Below are positions 44,174 to 55,348 of a DNA stretch of 64,000 bases, piece after piece. Position 1 is the stretch's first letter, and every line of letters starts with the position of its first letter. The stretch comes from Heligmosomoides polygyrus polygyrus (Eukaryota > Nematoda > Chromadorea > Rhabditida > Heligmosomidae): NCBI GenBank assembly GCA_947396885.1, contig OX377203.1:25919253-25983252 (forward strand), given 5' to 3'. Under the pieces are notes generated by a model. It was given only the letters and a program-made list of their open reading frames with translations. It did not search any database and was not told the DNA's origin. The translations under genes were made by a program, and so were the position numbers.

Positions 44174-44565
44174 GTACAATCCACAGTGTTTGATAAACTT
44201 ACAACCGGAAAAAACCCGTCTGAGTTATTGACCGTAGTTTCGGAGTGAAAGTCAGGGAAATCGTTACGGGACCGAGTTGCCTATCCCTCTGCTAGTCAGT
44301 CGCTGCAGCTAGTGATGTTTGCTTGCATGCTTCTCCGGCGCAAATAGGGTCGGCGGGGGGAAGGGGCTTCTGATGGGCAGAAAATCCCATAGAGCGTCGT
44401 AGGGTCGTTAATGTCCTTCATCCCTGGCTCCAATGTATAGAGGTAGTAAGGGCGTTCCATGGTCAACAAAAACCATGTTCGAATCGCGCGGCTGTGTTCG
44501 TTGCATCCCGGACAAGTCGGACGGGTTTTTTTCGGTTGTAAGTGTATCGGCGAGTACAATCCACA
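44174..44565. mobile_element. Mutator-like MITE, copy 1, with 12-bp direct repeats
   Basis: The element is 44,186-44,553, with ends GTGTTTGATAAACTTACAAC and, inverted, TCGCCGATACACTTACAAC, continuing into CCGGAAAAAACCCGTC. GTACAATCCACA flanks it exactly on both sides (44,174-44,185; 44,554-44,565). Together with the 9-10 bp repeat of copy 2, this suggests a Mutator-type transposase (usually 8-11 bp). No coding capacity. Confidence 0.75.
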
Positions 44566-44589
44566 AATGATACACTCGACGAAGTCTAG

Positions 44590-44717
44590 ACAGAGACAAA
44601 GATAAGGAAAAAGATGCGAAAGGAGCCGAGAAGCGCATAGAATTCAAGAAAGACAGCAAGGATAAGCAGCGCGAAGAACTCCGGACTAGAGAAATTAGGC
44701 GCGAGTACAACCAGCAG
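44590..44717 (+). CDS. Candidate internal exon, highly charged
   Basis: One hundred and twenty-eight nt between TCTAG| and CAG|GTACTT, encoding RDKDKEKDAKGAEKRIEFKK then DSKDKQREELRTREIRREYN and QQ, entry phase 2 and exit phase 0. Charged Lys/Glu/Arg/Asp segments like this are common in splicing and RNA-binding proteins, but no family can be named. The frame is closed by TGA 20 nt upstream of the acceptor, as expected for an intron. A MITE ends only 24 bp before the exon. Confidence 0.4.
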
Positions 44718-44841
44718 GTACTTTTCATTGATTGGTCCCACCACGACTGCCTCGCACGAAGAACTCGTCCATCTTGGTAGGCAGCCCGCCGTCCCCTACC
44801 TGGAAATCTAGTCCCGAGTGAACTGAGATGCCTTTTGGCCC

Positions 44842-45100
44842 TGGTAGCGCGGTCGCAGATGGCGCGGACCGTCGCGTGTACCCCGAATCGAGGTTCGTGA
44901 TTCAGGTCCTGTCCAGGCTAACCAAGTCTTCCATGCCTCCGGTGCGTTAGTTCCCAACTTCTCTGCGTAGGATGAAACGCTGACTTGTCCACCGGCTGGC
45001 CACCGCATATCATTTCCTATGTCGAATACGCCTTGAAATGATATTCACTACATTATATCCCGTAAAAATCGGATGCGCTCCACAAACGGAATTCCTATCA
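44842..45100 (+). mobile_element. SINE family A copy
   Basis: GGTAGCGCGGTCGCAGATGG (head), GTCGCGTGTACCCCGAATCG, CAGGCTAACCAAGTCTTCCA, TTGTCCACCGGCTGGCCACC and ATATCCCGTAAAAATCGGAT. The 3' end is diverged (GGAATTCCTATCAATC). Confidence 0.75.
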
Positions 45101-47069
45101 ATCTTTATTTTCACGTTTTACTAAAGTACTACGTTTCCTTAAAAAATTGATCGCTAATAAATGTAACAGAGAGCGATTTATACAAGGACATTACATGAGG
45201 CTGTTCATCCCATCTGTCAAGAAGAACGTCACAGCAGAAAACGCTCAGCGGATAATCCGGCTATGGCCGTAGGCTATTCCTCATTATATGGACGACGTGG
45301 CTTAGCTGCGAAGCAGTTCTTCTTCAGACCGCGATCCGGTTTTTTCCTTGACGGGGTGATGGTCCCTAGACGTACATGCTGTGCACGAAGTCAGTGAACT
45401 GCTCTCGAATTCTCACTCGCCCACATTTTTAGATCCACATATATCTGGCCGGTCTAGAGCACAGTTCTTGACTGCTATCAGTTTTCCATTGTGGCCATTT
45501 AAACACCGTGATTGGAACTATTCAAACCTTGGGATAGATCGTATAGCGAAAGATTTGAGCACTCTAAAAAATGGTCTGTGTTGTTGCGACCATTTCCGTT
45601 TCAAAAAGAAGCCCTTGGTCAAAGAGAAGACGACTAGAGGAACGCTTCGACAGCTGTTCACAATTCTACGGGTGGCTATGCATAGTGTCCCACACGAACC
45701 CTTCCTGGTCAACGTATTTGGACGAACCAATTCTCAGACCCGATTGGCTTCTGAAATCAACAAGAGGTCGTCGAAACGTCAGGCGCTGTGGAATAAGGCT
45801 CCATCTGAAGATCCTATGTGCCACGCTACGTTGATTAACAGCAGCATACCATGCAGTGGCTTGTAGACGGGAGAAGCCGAAGTCTACGAATGAAGTTCTC
45901 TTCGGTGGTTTGTAAAGTCAGCCAGAAAAAGCACCAGCTTCGAGTAGATGCCCTAAATAATACCCATGCAGCACCCAGATGGATTATAGGAGCTTTGTCT
46001 TGCTTCATAAAGTTAGGTGAACGACTTTTTCACCTTTGAGGCCTGAAGTAGGTGCTTCCGCTGAGAAACGGTGTGGTGAGTTCCTATACTGAACACCGCG
46101 GCCCTTCTTCCTCCACTCCTTCGGCCTTCAGCTGTCGGTCATCACGAAGCCGAACCCGACCGGGGAAGGGTATTAGGAGCAAGCCTGGACGATGAAGACG
46201 AATACTGCTACAAGAATCTTCATCCGTTAAATAGGAGAAAAATACGCTTCATTTTTGTAAAGACCTTGAAACTGTCGAGCTAGGCCACTTAAATTTTACT
46301 ATGGAAATCGCATGGTCGCACAAGGCAATACCTTTCAAACATTGAATAAAAGTGAAAAATACTGCTTCAAAGACACAGTGAGGTGTTTGACTCATTGACA
46401 AGAATTTAGCAAGAATGAAACATATTTTTCTACAAATTGGAGGGTGGAAATTCTCGCAGTGGTACCTATTTAAGGAGTCCAAGTGTACGCGCGAGACCTT
46501 TCCCTGGTTAGTCGGACATACCACTCCCTTGAAGCCCTCTCTGGACCTGGTTTGTGCAGAGGTTTATTTTGCAGGAACACACACGGCTAAGTTCTAGCTG
46601 TTATCGACGCATGCGCATGTGTGTCTCGTCGAACCTGGCTGCGTGTGTATGTGCTCTCGGAGAGCTTCTGAATTACTTGATTATCCCGTAACGTACCCGC
46701 CGCCCGCTAATTCGTCGCCGTGGTTCGGCGGACACGAGGACCGTGCTGCCGTGTTCAGCTGGAGGACACGATAGTCGCCGAGCTGCTCAGCGAGTGTAGA
46801 CGGTGTTGATGGCGACACCTCCAGGTATTCCTGCACTCCAGGGATAAAATCAATTTCACGGCGACGAGGGCGGATGTTATGCGGAAATTGCTTGAAGCGT
46901 AATCAATAAGGTCAGAGCAAAGGACTGTTGGACTTAGCCGTCGTCTGACGCAGTTCTGGTGAATAAGCGTCCGTCTGGTCGCGCGTCCTTTACCGACACC
47001 TTCCATGAGCACTATTCGTATCTGCATAAGTCGTGGGAGAGAGGAGGGGAGAACCATACATCAGCCGTT
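45101..47069. other. No confident gene
   Basis: A 161-codon open frame (45381-45866) lacks motifs and has an uneven composition; the antisense is partly open too. 46,690-46,810 is CpG-rich. Nothing else was recognised. Confidence 0.3.
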
Positions 47070-47358
47070 AGAGGATGGAGGACGGCGTTAATCGACTCTT
47101 TTTGGGATACGCCACGCGTTCTACTTGTACGGGATTTCGTGGAGGCAATTTGAATCCGTATTTGCTCTACACAATTACATGCGGTGGCCAGCCGATAGGC
47201 AATTCAGTATTTTATTCTTCATTAACAAGGCTGGTCCCAGTTCACCAACTCCGGAAGGATGGAAGGCTTGGTTGGTCTGGGCGCGAAATCCGAACGAGAA
47301 ACCCGGAATCGGATACACGCGACAACCGACTCCTTCTCCGACTGCGCTATTACGCGCC
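47070..47358 (-). mobile_element. SINE family A copy
   Basis: Complete in reverse: GGACGGCGTTAATCGACTCT, TACGGGATTTCGTGGAGGCA, GCGGTGGCCAGCCGATAGGC, GGAAGGCTTGGTTGGTCTGG, then the head complement CGCGACAACCGACTCCTTCT and TCCGACTGCGCTA. Confidence 0.88.
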
Positions 47359-47659
47359 TTTCAACCATTACTCAAGCACGAAAACAGACAACCGAAATGG
47401 GAATGAAACAGCGATGACTAAATTGCCAGCAACCTACTCGTTACTCAATACATGACAGCCTTTCGACGTTCGTCCCAGGACTATTTATGGCTTAAATATG
47501 CTCGAATGAGGTCACTTTGCACTCAGTGGGGTTGCATTCGTCTCGGAAAAAGGCACATGTATGTCCTGTCACTTCAGAAATTGTTTAGCTCATTCATCAT
47601 AGGGGTAGAGCACACCGGTGTTGCATAAAATTTTCAGTTTTGTACAACACAAGACGTAG

Positions 47660-47885
47660 GCGGGACGGTCAGGAGGTACACACGCCCCCTGCTGGTGGCG
47701 TGCGATCTTCCTCTCATCCCCCTTGCTCACCCACTCCAATCCCCTAGGCTTCACCAAGAGTCTAACGGCTACCCTACGAAACTTTGACACGCAAAACAAG
47801 AGTTTCCAGTCCGCAAAACAGCGGTGTACCTCCTGACGTCACGCCCCCCAGCAGGGGCGGGTGTACCTCCTGTCGGACGTAGTAT
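47660..47885. repeat. Foldback with CAGGAGGTACAC arms
   Basis: GGTCAGGAGGTACACACGCC (about 47,668) is inverted at 47,848-47,880 (CAGCAGGGGCGGGTGTACCT..CCTGTCGGACG), and a further GGTGTACCTCCTGACG copy lies at 47,822-47,837. Arms are about 30 bp. No clear target duplication was found. Confidence 0.55.
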
Positions 47886-48719
47886 AGCGCTGTCTTACAA
47901 GGTGACCCTATCCGAGCCTATTTGCGCCCTATTTATACGATTCCTTCTCCCACTAGGATGGATCCCACTTATGTTCTCGGAGAATTAGGATCTGAGTCAT
48001 GGTTGGTTGCAAAGTGCATGAGAAATACACGCGACATCATTGGCAAGAGACGCCTTCGTTCCAGATGCATTCTATTAGCGTCCACATCCACAAGGCTTTC
48101 ATTCTTCCGGAATCGATGGCTTGGTTCTGAGCCTGAGAAGTGTGAGAAGCCTATTTCCTATTTTTATTTCCTTTTCCACCTATTTCCTATTGCAACTCAT
48201 TGTTGTGCACACCAAGCACCTATTCAACGGTTTTCATGTTGTTGCGTCAAAGTCGAATACAGTTTTCTCGCGTCAGCGATCATTTGAGAAACTGGAATTT
48301 TCACGTGTCCACGAAATTGTGGAGAAGAGTTGTGAGAAAACTCTGGATCAGGTCGAAGAGGATCTACATGTTGGTCCAAATGCTGACCATGATTTGGAAG
48401 AGCCGAAGTAGAGTGTTACACAGCCATATGGACTGGAAGAGCACCGTGTTCAGACATACTCGAATGATGAATAAGGAACTAGAGCTTCCTTTCCCGATTC
48501 TCACTCTAGATGTCATGAGTTGGGCACGTTTCTTTCGGCCACCTACAGGAACTGGCTGCGGAAATGGCTGGATTCCTCATGAGAGATGCGATGTTTCGTC
48601 TTTCAGTCTTCGACATTTTTCCTATTATGGTGAATTATTGGTGTTTTGTGGGCCTGGTCGAAAGAGCCGCGTCTTTTGTTCTGCCTTTCTGAAGAGATGA
48701 AATACAGCATCCTAGCTGG

Positions 48720-48915
48720 CCAGTGCTCAGAGTGCAAAACTGGATTAAAGGTCTGCTCTATGATGTAGTCTCTTGCGTGCAACTCAATTCGAGGTTCCTG
48801 TTTCGAGTCCCATCCAAATTTTCCATTCTTCCGCGGTAGATGAACTGGCATCGAACTTTAGAATGGTAAGAAGGGTTGAAAACATTGACTTGTCCGCTGC
48901 ATCATCAGCGCGTTG
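48720..48915 (+). mobile_element. SINE family A, diverged copy
   Basis: GAGGTTCCTGTTTCGAGTCC, TTTCCATTCTTCCGCGGTAG, TTGACTTGTCCGCTG follow the SINE order. The head region shares TATTGGTGTTTTGTGGGC-type sequence (48,638) with the copy near 51,020, perhaps a subfamily with a different 5' end. Confidence 0.5.
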
Positions 48916-49695
48916 TTGTATCAAAAACGCGCACAAACAGCGTCCACGGTATTCCGAAGGAAATAAATTCGTGGCGCGATCCAAACAACGGTCGATTCCG
49001 GCCTACTTAAGATTTGTCCTTATCATGTGGGTGTGTTGCTGTTTAAGCGTTAAAACGCTACGAAGGACTCTGTGGAAGTCCTGCTAACGCTAAGGGGGTC
49101 ACTTTCCCAGGTGGAACATCGGTACCATGACGCCGTCGCTGGACCCAAACGCATTTCCGTCCGCTCTTGTTCCGCCCTGCCGTGGAGCAGCAATTAAGGA
49201 GCCCAAACGACTCTTCGGATTGCCGTCAAAGGCATTTGCCCGAGCGATCTCACAACTGGGAAATAGCTGTCAAGGCAAACATAGTCCAATCTCGTCTGCG
49301 TGGCCATGAAGCAGAACAAGTGCGTTGTAGGGCACGAATACCTAGCGGCAACTGATGTCATGTTTTCAGTCCAGCGCTATTACACACCCTTCAGCTCCTC
49401 ACTCGAATTTCTTCGGTGTTGAATGCGAGATGATTTCCGGTGTTTTTTCCTACGTGATGATGTCGAGCGGGCATGAGATTCCAGACGAGATCAGCTTATC
49501 TCTGTCGCCACGAGTCAGTCGAGAGTGGCTCTAATGGATGATAACGTTTTTTTTTTCGTTGAAGAGGCGCGACAGGGATTTGAAGCAGCTCAGAGAATGG
49601 TTCCCCTTGCATGAAGAAGTGCAAAGTGTCACAATTAAATCCGAATGGCAGAGTACCTGGTGAGTTGAACCGAAGGTGGCGAGTAGAAACTACCG
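48916..49695. other. No feature recognised
   Basis: Overlapping open frames at 49127-49355 have no recognisable motif; no repeat was seen. Confidence 0.3.
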
Positions 49696-50416
49696 CAATG
49701 TTTCCGTCTTCTCTTCTCTTCTCCTGAGCGTTTAGTCCCGCACAGTCGCAGGGTCCGCTGTTCTTGTGATCCGTCGCCACCTCATCCTATCCAGGGCGTC
49801 GTCTGGCGTGGCGCCGAGTTCGGCGAGATCTCTCTTGATGACGTCCTTCCTCCTTTTCCTTGGGGCTCCTCTCGGACGCCTTCCGGGTGCTTCGAAATTT
49901 AGGGCCAACCTGATGGGGTGATCCTCTGGCCTTCTAAGGATGTGCCCGTACCACCTCAGGCGCTGCTCCCTCATCTTCAGCTGGATCGGGGCTGTCTTCA
50001 TCACTGCCCTAACATCCTCATTTCGCACTCTGTCCCGACGGGTCCATACACAAGCCCACCTGAGCATCATCATTTCTGCCGCGTGCAGCTGCCGCTCCTG
50101 CGCTTTACCTAGGGTCTAGCACTCACTGCTGTAAAGGAGAGCAGGCCTCACAACTGTTCTATATAGCTTGCCTTTGAGTGTCCTGGAGCACCTACGGTCG
50201 CAGAGGATTTCTGTGGATTCCCTCCATTTGAGCCATGCTGCATTAATCCGTCCCCTGACCGCCTGATCCACGCTTCCTTCCTCCGATAGGTCGCTTCCGA
50301 GGTAGCGGAATTCTTCCATCTTTTCGATCATCTCCCCATGGCAGTCTAGGATCGATTCGGTGCTTCTGGGAACAGACGGAAACACTGCACTGTACTGCAC
50401 CTCAATGTTTCCGTCT
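49696..50416 (-). mobile_element. 5'-truncated RTE LINE with 14-bp TSD
   Basis: CAATGTTTCCGTCT at 49,696-49,709 and 50,403-50,416 flanks a copy of the same LINE family as 30.25-33.6 kb. The retained part begins in the C-terminal third (LDCHGEMIEKMEEFRYLGSD) and runs through GRINAAWLKWREST, LRWYGHILRRPEDHP, PRGAPRKRRKD to the stop after TVRD at 49,732. One stop (TAG, near 50,116) interrupts it. The tail is TCTTC-rich on the plus strand (GAAGA on the sense strand). Confidence 0.9.
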
Positions 50417-50422
50417 GTTCCC
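50368..50422. repeat. Inverted copy of flank at LINE 5' junction
   Basis: GGGAACAGACGGAAACACTG (50,368-50,387) is the inverse, with one mismatch, of 50,403-50,422, which includes the right target duplication. The spacer is about 15 bp. The inverted copy sits between the truncated LINE end and its flank. Confidence 0.85.
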
Positions 50423-50554
50423 TACAAATTAGTTGTCTATTAAGAAAATTTGAAACATGAAAATTGCTTACCGATGTAAACTTAGAGGGAAATGGGGTGT
50501 CAGTACCGCACCATTCATTGTTGGGTCAAACGAGGATGCAACATCATCTCAGCT

Positions 50555-51045
50555 TAAAGGAGAAGAATGGCGGTTCGCGTTGATCAATTCCCTTGTGGGA
50601 TGCGCCTCGAATTCTGCTTCTTAATGTCGTGGTGTAAATTTGAGTTTGGAGCATGCACTGATTTGGAATTACAGGTCGATGGGGAAGTCAGCAGTATAGC
50701 TGTGCCCTCGAATTCTTATCGAATATATTCGAAAAAGCGGCTTTTTTTGAGTAATCGGATCGAATACAATCGAAAAATGCGATTTTGTTAATATTCGAAT
50801 GGTTTTCATTTGAACATTTCAATTCGAATAAAAATCTTTCGGATGCCTATTCAAATAGGTCATTTGAGCGACAACTATAGTCAGCAGTTTGTCCTTGCCA
50901 GAGACAACGCTTGCACCAAATCACCAATCCGGGAGGGATGGGAAGTTTGGCAGGAACCGAACCAGGAACGCAGCTGTTGGATGCACGCGACAGCCGGCGA
51001 CTCTTTTGGCTGCGCTTACAAAACACCAATAATCCATCATAATAC
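50555..51045 (-). mobile_element. SINE family A copy split by a MITE
   Basis: Left part 50,555-50,686 carries the reversed 3' half (inverse of GAATTCGAGGCGCATCCCAC and CACGACATTAAGAAGCAGAA); right part 50,888-51,045 carries the reversed head and body (CCGGGAGGGATGGGAAGTTT, CACGCGACAGCCGGCGACTC). A 185-bp hAT-like MITE occupies the gap exactly. Confidence 0.75.
50687..50887. mobile_element. hAT-like MITE (TTCGAAT family), copy 1
   Basis: The element is 50,695-50,879, with ends TATAGCTGTGCCCTC and, inverted, TATAGTTGTCGCTCA, and GTCAGCAG exactly duplicated on both sides. Interior is rich in ATTCGAAT palindromes. It interrupts a SINE copy. Confidence 0.88.
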
Positions 51046-51269
51046 GACAAATGTCCAATCTGAAAGCACTGTTCAAAGAGTGATGGGATTTATGGTGATA
51101 TTTTTGTTATGATGCCGGTCGAGATGGCATCAACTTCTTTGGATTATTTCGATTAAGGATTATTCAATTCAACGGCTCTGATCGTTTCTTTTCTTTGTCG
51201 TTTTCCTGACTGTTTTCGGCTCAGCCAACATTTGTATCAAAGCCAGCCGAGTAACGGCGAAGGTTGAGC

Positions 51270-51445
51270 ACTCACAGGAGCCGCTAACTCTCTCGTGAGA
51301 ATATCAAGGTTCAGTGTTCGAGTCCTTCTCAATCTAACCAAGCCTTCTATGTATATCATTGTCGTTAGTGAATTGGCATTAGAGTCAACCTGAGTACCCT
51401 ATAGATTATCCTTATTCGTCGTATAGTCAGTCAATAAATGAGTTT
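51270..51445 (+). mobile_element. SINE family A, strongly diverged copy
   Basis: GGTTCAGTGTTCGAGTCCTT, TCTAACCAAGCCTTCTATG and GTTAGTGAATTGGCATTAGA keep the order of the SINE middle; the 3' part is not recognisable. Confidence 0.45.
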
Positions 51446-51751
51446 TGCGGATCGAGAAGGTAGATTACCAGAGGAGGTTCACTTAAGTTCATTCCTATCA
51501 AAGCGAGATCAAAATACGGAGTAAACTATTTCTCTGTCAGAGCTGCTTCTGATTACTTGAAGTCGTCTAAAAGAGCTACCATTCCTGACAACCTCTCATC
51601 CTATAAAGGCATGTTAGACCATGGCTTAGCATGACTTAATTCTCATTCTGACAACTCTGTATTCATATCTCACCTGTTTATTTTTAAGTTTCTATGTTAT
51701 CTAATGCATTTTCTATCAACTCATGCGTTTATTTCACATGATTTGTTTATG

Positions 51752-51790
51752 TAATAAATAAATAAATAAATATATATATATATATATATA
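51752..51790 (+). repeat. (AATA)n(TA)n microsatellite
   Basis: Five AATA units pass directly into about ten TA units. Confidence 0.9.
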
Positions 51791-52574
51791 ACAGTCAATA
51801 GCGTTTCATCACTCGGTTAAGCATTTTTGAGCAAATGAATAAAAAAACAGTGAGAATGACTGTTTAAAAAAAATAAATAGCGTTTAAAGCGACCGTGTAT
51901 CACAATCATTTATCTTGAACGTGTTTTACTCCAGTCGCGGTTTTCAAAATTCCTATAAAATAGCTCGTTCAAGTTGTCAACATGGTGAGAATTTGTGGGT
52001 TTCAAGAGTTTCAATTATCGGCTGCATAGTGTACATTGTTATAATTTGAATGTACAATTTCTGATCCTTCTTCTTATCACAGATTATTTATTATCTGAAC
52101 CAAATTAGATTTTCGAATGTCCTTCATGGGCCTTAAAGTGTTTCTACACTTTGTAATGACCATAGGAATTTTCTTTCGTCCTTGATTTCAAAGTCAAGAA
52201 TTCATGTTTTCTTGGGTTAAAAATAGGAAGACGGCCTACCCATAGCGGGCTTTCAAAAGTCGGTTCTCCGTGACATCAAAGTGAAAGAAAACGCTTCTAA
52301 AATGTCACTGCTGAAACAACTGTCGAGATGAAATCGCCATTGTTTCAACAGTGGAAAGATCTCCTTGAAGTGCGTCATGCGTGAGAAGATTAACATCTCC
52401 ATTCGTGAAAAGAAGCCGTTGAAAATACGAGGTAAAGTGTGCCGAACATGCTGACGTCGACTGGGCTCTAAGTCGTTGACATTTCGGACAAGCTCAGCAG
52501 GGCTTGAATTCCACAACTCGCCAGTCCTTAAGTGCCGGTTGATTAGTGGAGCCTCTGGCGGTGCTCGTAATGGA
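51791..52574. other. No confident gene
   Basis: A minus-strand open frame (52253-52813) runs through the SINE to its right and has no known motif; it is not called. Confidence 0.3.
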
Positions 52575-52815
52575 AGCCAAGGGATGGCATTAGTCAACCC
52601 CCGCATGGGATACGCCATGCATTCTACCTCTGCGCGACCTCGTGGAAGCAATTTGAATGAGGATCTGCGGTGGTCAGCCGATGAACATGTCTCTGTACTA
52701 CCCTTTGCGGACATATCCGGTACCAGTTCATTGACGTAGTTGGAGGAATGAAGTACGTAACAGGCCTGGGCGAGACATGTGCTAGAAACCTGGATTCCTT
52801 TGGCATGCAACACCA
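52575..52815 (-). mobile_element. SINE family A copy
   Basis: Reversed element: GCATTAGTCAACCCCCGCAT, CATTCTACCTCTGCGCGACC, GCGGTGGTCAGCCGATGAAC, GGTACCAGTTCATTGACG, CAGGCCTGGGCGAGA. Lies 50 bp from a plus-strand copy, tail to outside. Confidence 0.8.
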
Positions 52816-52867
52816 GGCGCCTTATCCAAACGCGCTAACGCCCAACAACTTCATATATTAATGGAGT

Positions 52868-53152
52868 CAGGCACGTGGTACCGCAGTCGTAGGAGGTGCC
52901 GGCTGTGGCATGCACCCGATTCCAGGCTCCTGGCTCGGACGCTTGCCACCTGACCGACTAAGTCTTTCATTCCTCCGAGGTCAGTGAATTGGCACCAGGG
53001 TTGTCTGTGAAGCATAACACTGATTTTTCCATCGGCTGACCATCGCAGATCGTTGTATAGACCATCTACGCATTTCAAGGACGTCCCATAGAAGTAGAAA
53101 GCGTGGTGTATCCCAGAATGGATTGATTAACGCCATCCTTTATCCTTTATCC
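52868..53152 (+). mobile_element. SINE family A copy with TTTATCC tail
   Basis: Head CCGCAGTCGTAGGAGGTGCC, GGCTGTGGCATGCACCCGAT, TCCAGGCTCCTGGCTCGGAC, body CATCGGCTGACCATCGCAG, GTCCCATAGAAGTAGAAAGC and 3' end ATTGATTAACGCCATCCTTT followed by two TTTATCC units. One of the most complete copies. Confidence 0.88.
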
Positions 53153-54446
53153 AAATGGAGCGTCAAAAAACATAGGAGAAACGAGTTCCTGTGAATCATA
53201 TTCAATAATGTGACCTGAGTACGCCTTCCGAGGGGGAGGAGATGCACTGTTCATTCCCACATTGGATCGTTTGGGCGACATGGCCCTCCTTGCGGGAGGA
53301 GGAACATCCATTTGCATGGTTTCCTGCCGAGCTTCGTTCGCTTTCAGAAGGATGGCTTGATTCCGGAATCCGGCCTCACGTCATGCCTGTTACATGTATG
53401 TGGTTGATCTCGTTACACACACGATTAAAATAGCCCACGTAGACGCGGCTTAGCTTCGGTGACGTGCGTCTTGATACGCCCGCATTGCTCAAACGCTACA
53501 TAAAGCAGAGGGAATAGGAAATGGTCCCGTCAGTGTCTAAGAAGGGCGGGAGGCCATACAGGAGACCTGTGGAGGCTGCTGCCACCTCACTCAGCAGGCA
53601 GTTCGTGAGCTTGAGCGAAGCAAAGCCTTTCGGCTTCGCTCACAGCCGCTTCGCTTCGCTCTCGCTCTTCCTTGTGCTCCCACGCCCTCTTGGAATGCCA
53701 TCTTCTGCTCAGTCGTCTTCTATGATTCGATCAAACGCCAGGAAGTGGCCCATTGCCACTTTAGAGGAATGGATGATGATATGAGCCTTTAGGTAAACAT
53801 TGCGAGTATCTGGCCGGACGGGCGGAAGGGATTACGTCTATCTCATGATAAAGACGAAAGAAAACGTAGGGTCATACTGCCGTTTGATTGCTGTTTTGTG
53901 ACCTTTTCAGTAGAACTGGTTTCTTTTTCTTAATTGTTTTATTCGTGAGTATCATGTCCATGCTACGAACAAATAAATATCGGTGATCAAAAGGAACTGT
54001 CTCTACAGGCCTAGCTTGTAATGTAAGGTCCTGTGTTAATCGCCTAACGTGCAAGAAAGCTAGCGTCTTGAGAAGCTTGTAAAGCGGAGAAAGGATTGTT
54101 CCAGTATTCAAGTTGTTTTCCATTTCTCAGTACCTTCTGTGCTGTATTTTTGCCTCAATTTCCTGACTAACTAGACATCTTTAACATCACCTACAGTTAC
54201 ATCTATTCGACAGCTTAAGAAGTATCCCTTTTCATCTCGTTGCGTCTTGAGCTAAATAGAAGGGAGTGCTTCAGAAAGCGCTTTCAGAGGATCAGGCTGC
54301 GTGCTTAATCTACGGAGGAGCTGGTGAGTAGGGGAGATGTTGGACAGAATCTCAGAGAAAGGAACATTTAAGCGTTGAAAAGGCTCGAGGGCTTTAGACA
54401 CGATTTTGTTCAGTTCGCCTTCCCTTTTTTGTAACTTCTCCGTTAT
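53153..54446. other. No gene recognised
   Basis: A plus frame (53521-53784) is open, but its middle is a GCTTCGCTC-type inverted repeat (about 53,612-53,668), so the frame is probably not coding. Confidence 0.3.
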
Positions 54447-54595
54447 TGGGCGCGATAGCGCAGTCTGTAGAGGCTCCGGTTGTCGCTACCGCATCGAGAC
54501 CAAGTTCTTGCTTCCGGATTCGTCGTTGCGACCAGGCCTTCCATCCCTCAGGGGTCGGTGAATTGCCACCAGACTTGTCCGAGAAGTACCTCCGC
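54447..54595 (+). mobile_element. SINE family A, 5' fragment
   Basis: Best preserved head: GGGCGCGATAGCGCAGTCTG then TAGAGGCTCCGGTTGTCGCT and CTTGCTTCCGGATTC. The body continues to GGGGTCGGTGAATTGCCACC and AGACTTGTCC and then stops. Confidence 0.82.
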
Positions 54596-55004
54596 GATTC
54601 TCTTGCATCGTTTTCTCTTCTCGCATTCATCAATTCTTCATTTATTTTTCATTCATTCGTTCGTTTATTTTAGCCAATTCTGATATTGATATGCAAATGC
54701 TAAGGTTGAATGAGGGGGATGAAGTGGCTATCAAAAAAGAGAAATAGTAACTAAACACGAAAAGGAGCTTTACTAGCGATTCAACTGGTACGGGGAGTAG
54801 CACAGTGAAGATCAATAAATGGTCCATTTTTAACAAGAGTTGAATGGAAGACTTTTGAGGAAATTCGACTCTATAAATTAAGAAAATGGCTAGATAATAT
54901 ACCAACAGGGAACTGTGATAGTGCTATCCTTATCTATTATATAACCATTGCTAGGTATGACTTGTACTTCAAAGGCCGTCTCCAGCTTACCCTGATGGGA
55001 GGCG
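54596..55004. other. A+T-rich, no feature
   Basis: Low-complexity ATTCATTCGTTCG-like stretch at about 54,640-54,665; no coding or shared repeat. Confidence 0.35.
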
Positions 55005-55012
55005 ATTGGTAG

Positions 55013-55348
55013 GATACATTGGATCTGATTCGGATAACCCGCATCTGTCATTTTACCAAACAAACCCTAGATTGATGGACGGATCGGACGGATAATGGCA
55101 TTTTTGAAAGACCGGATCCTAGGACGAGATCCAGATAAGGCTAGTTTTCACCAGAATAAATTTCGGGATGATTCAGGCAACTGATTTTTCTATCGGCTAT
55201 CGGATATCCTATTCGAAAAGACTAGGATTTCTTATTAAAATCAGTTACATTGAATCATTCCAGACATGGACTCAAAAATGCCATTATCCGAATGGTTAGA
55301 AAGACGACGGATCATGTTTATTCGAATCAGCGTCGGGCCCAATATATA
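55013..55348. mobile_element. hAT-like MITE (TATACATTGGAT family), copy 2
   Basis: Starts GATACATTGGATCTGATTCG and ends CGGGCCCAATATATA. Interior has ATCCGGATCGGACGGATAATG-like repeats and an inner inverted pair (GGACGGATAATGGCATTTTT and its inverse ATGCCATTATCCG). Flanks ATTGGTAG / GTTGGAAG agree at six of eight positions. Longer than copies 1 and 3. Confidence 0.6.

Noticed and set aside
45381..45866. 161-codon plus frame
   Set aside because: No domain, no splice signals, antisense partly open; could be chance.
52253..52813. 186-codon minus frame
   Set aside because: Its N-terminal half is SINE sequence, so it cannot be a single host gene.
54447..54540. True tRNA gene
   Set aside because: The head has an A box and a B-like box but cannot form an acceptor stem and continues into the SINE body; the same applies to the other tRNA-like heads.
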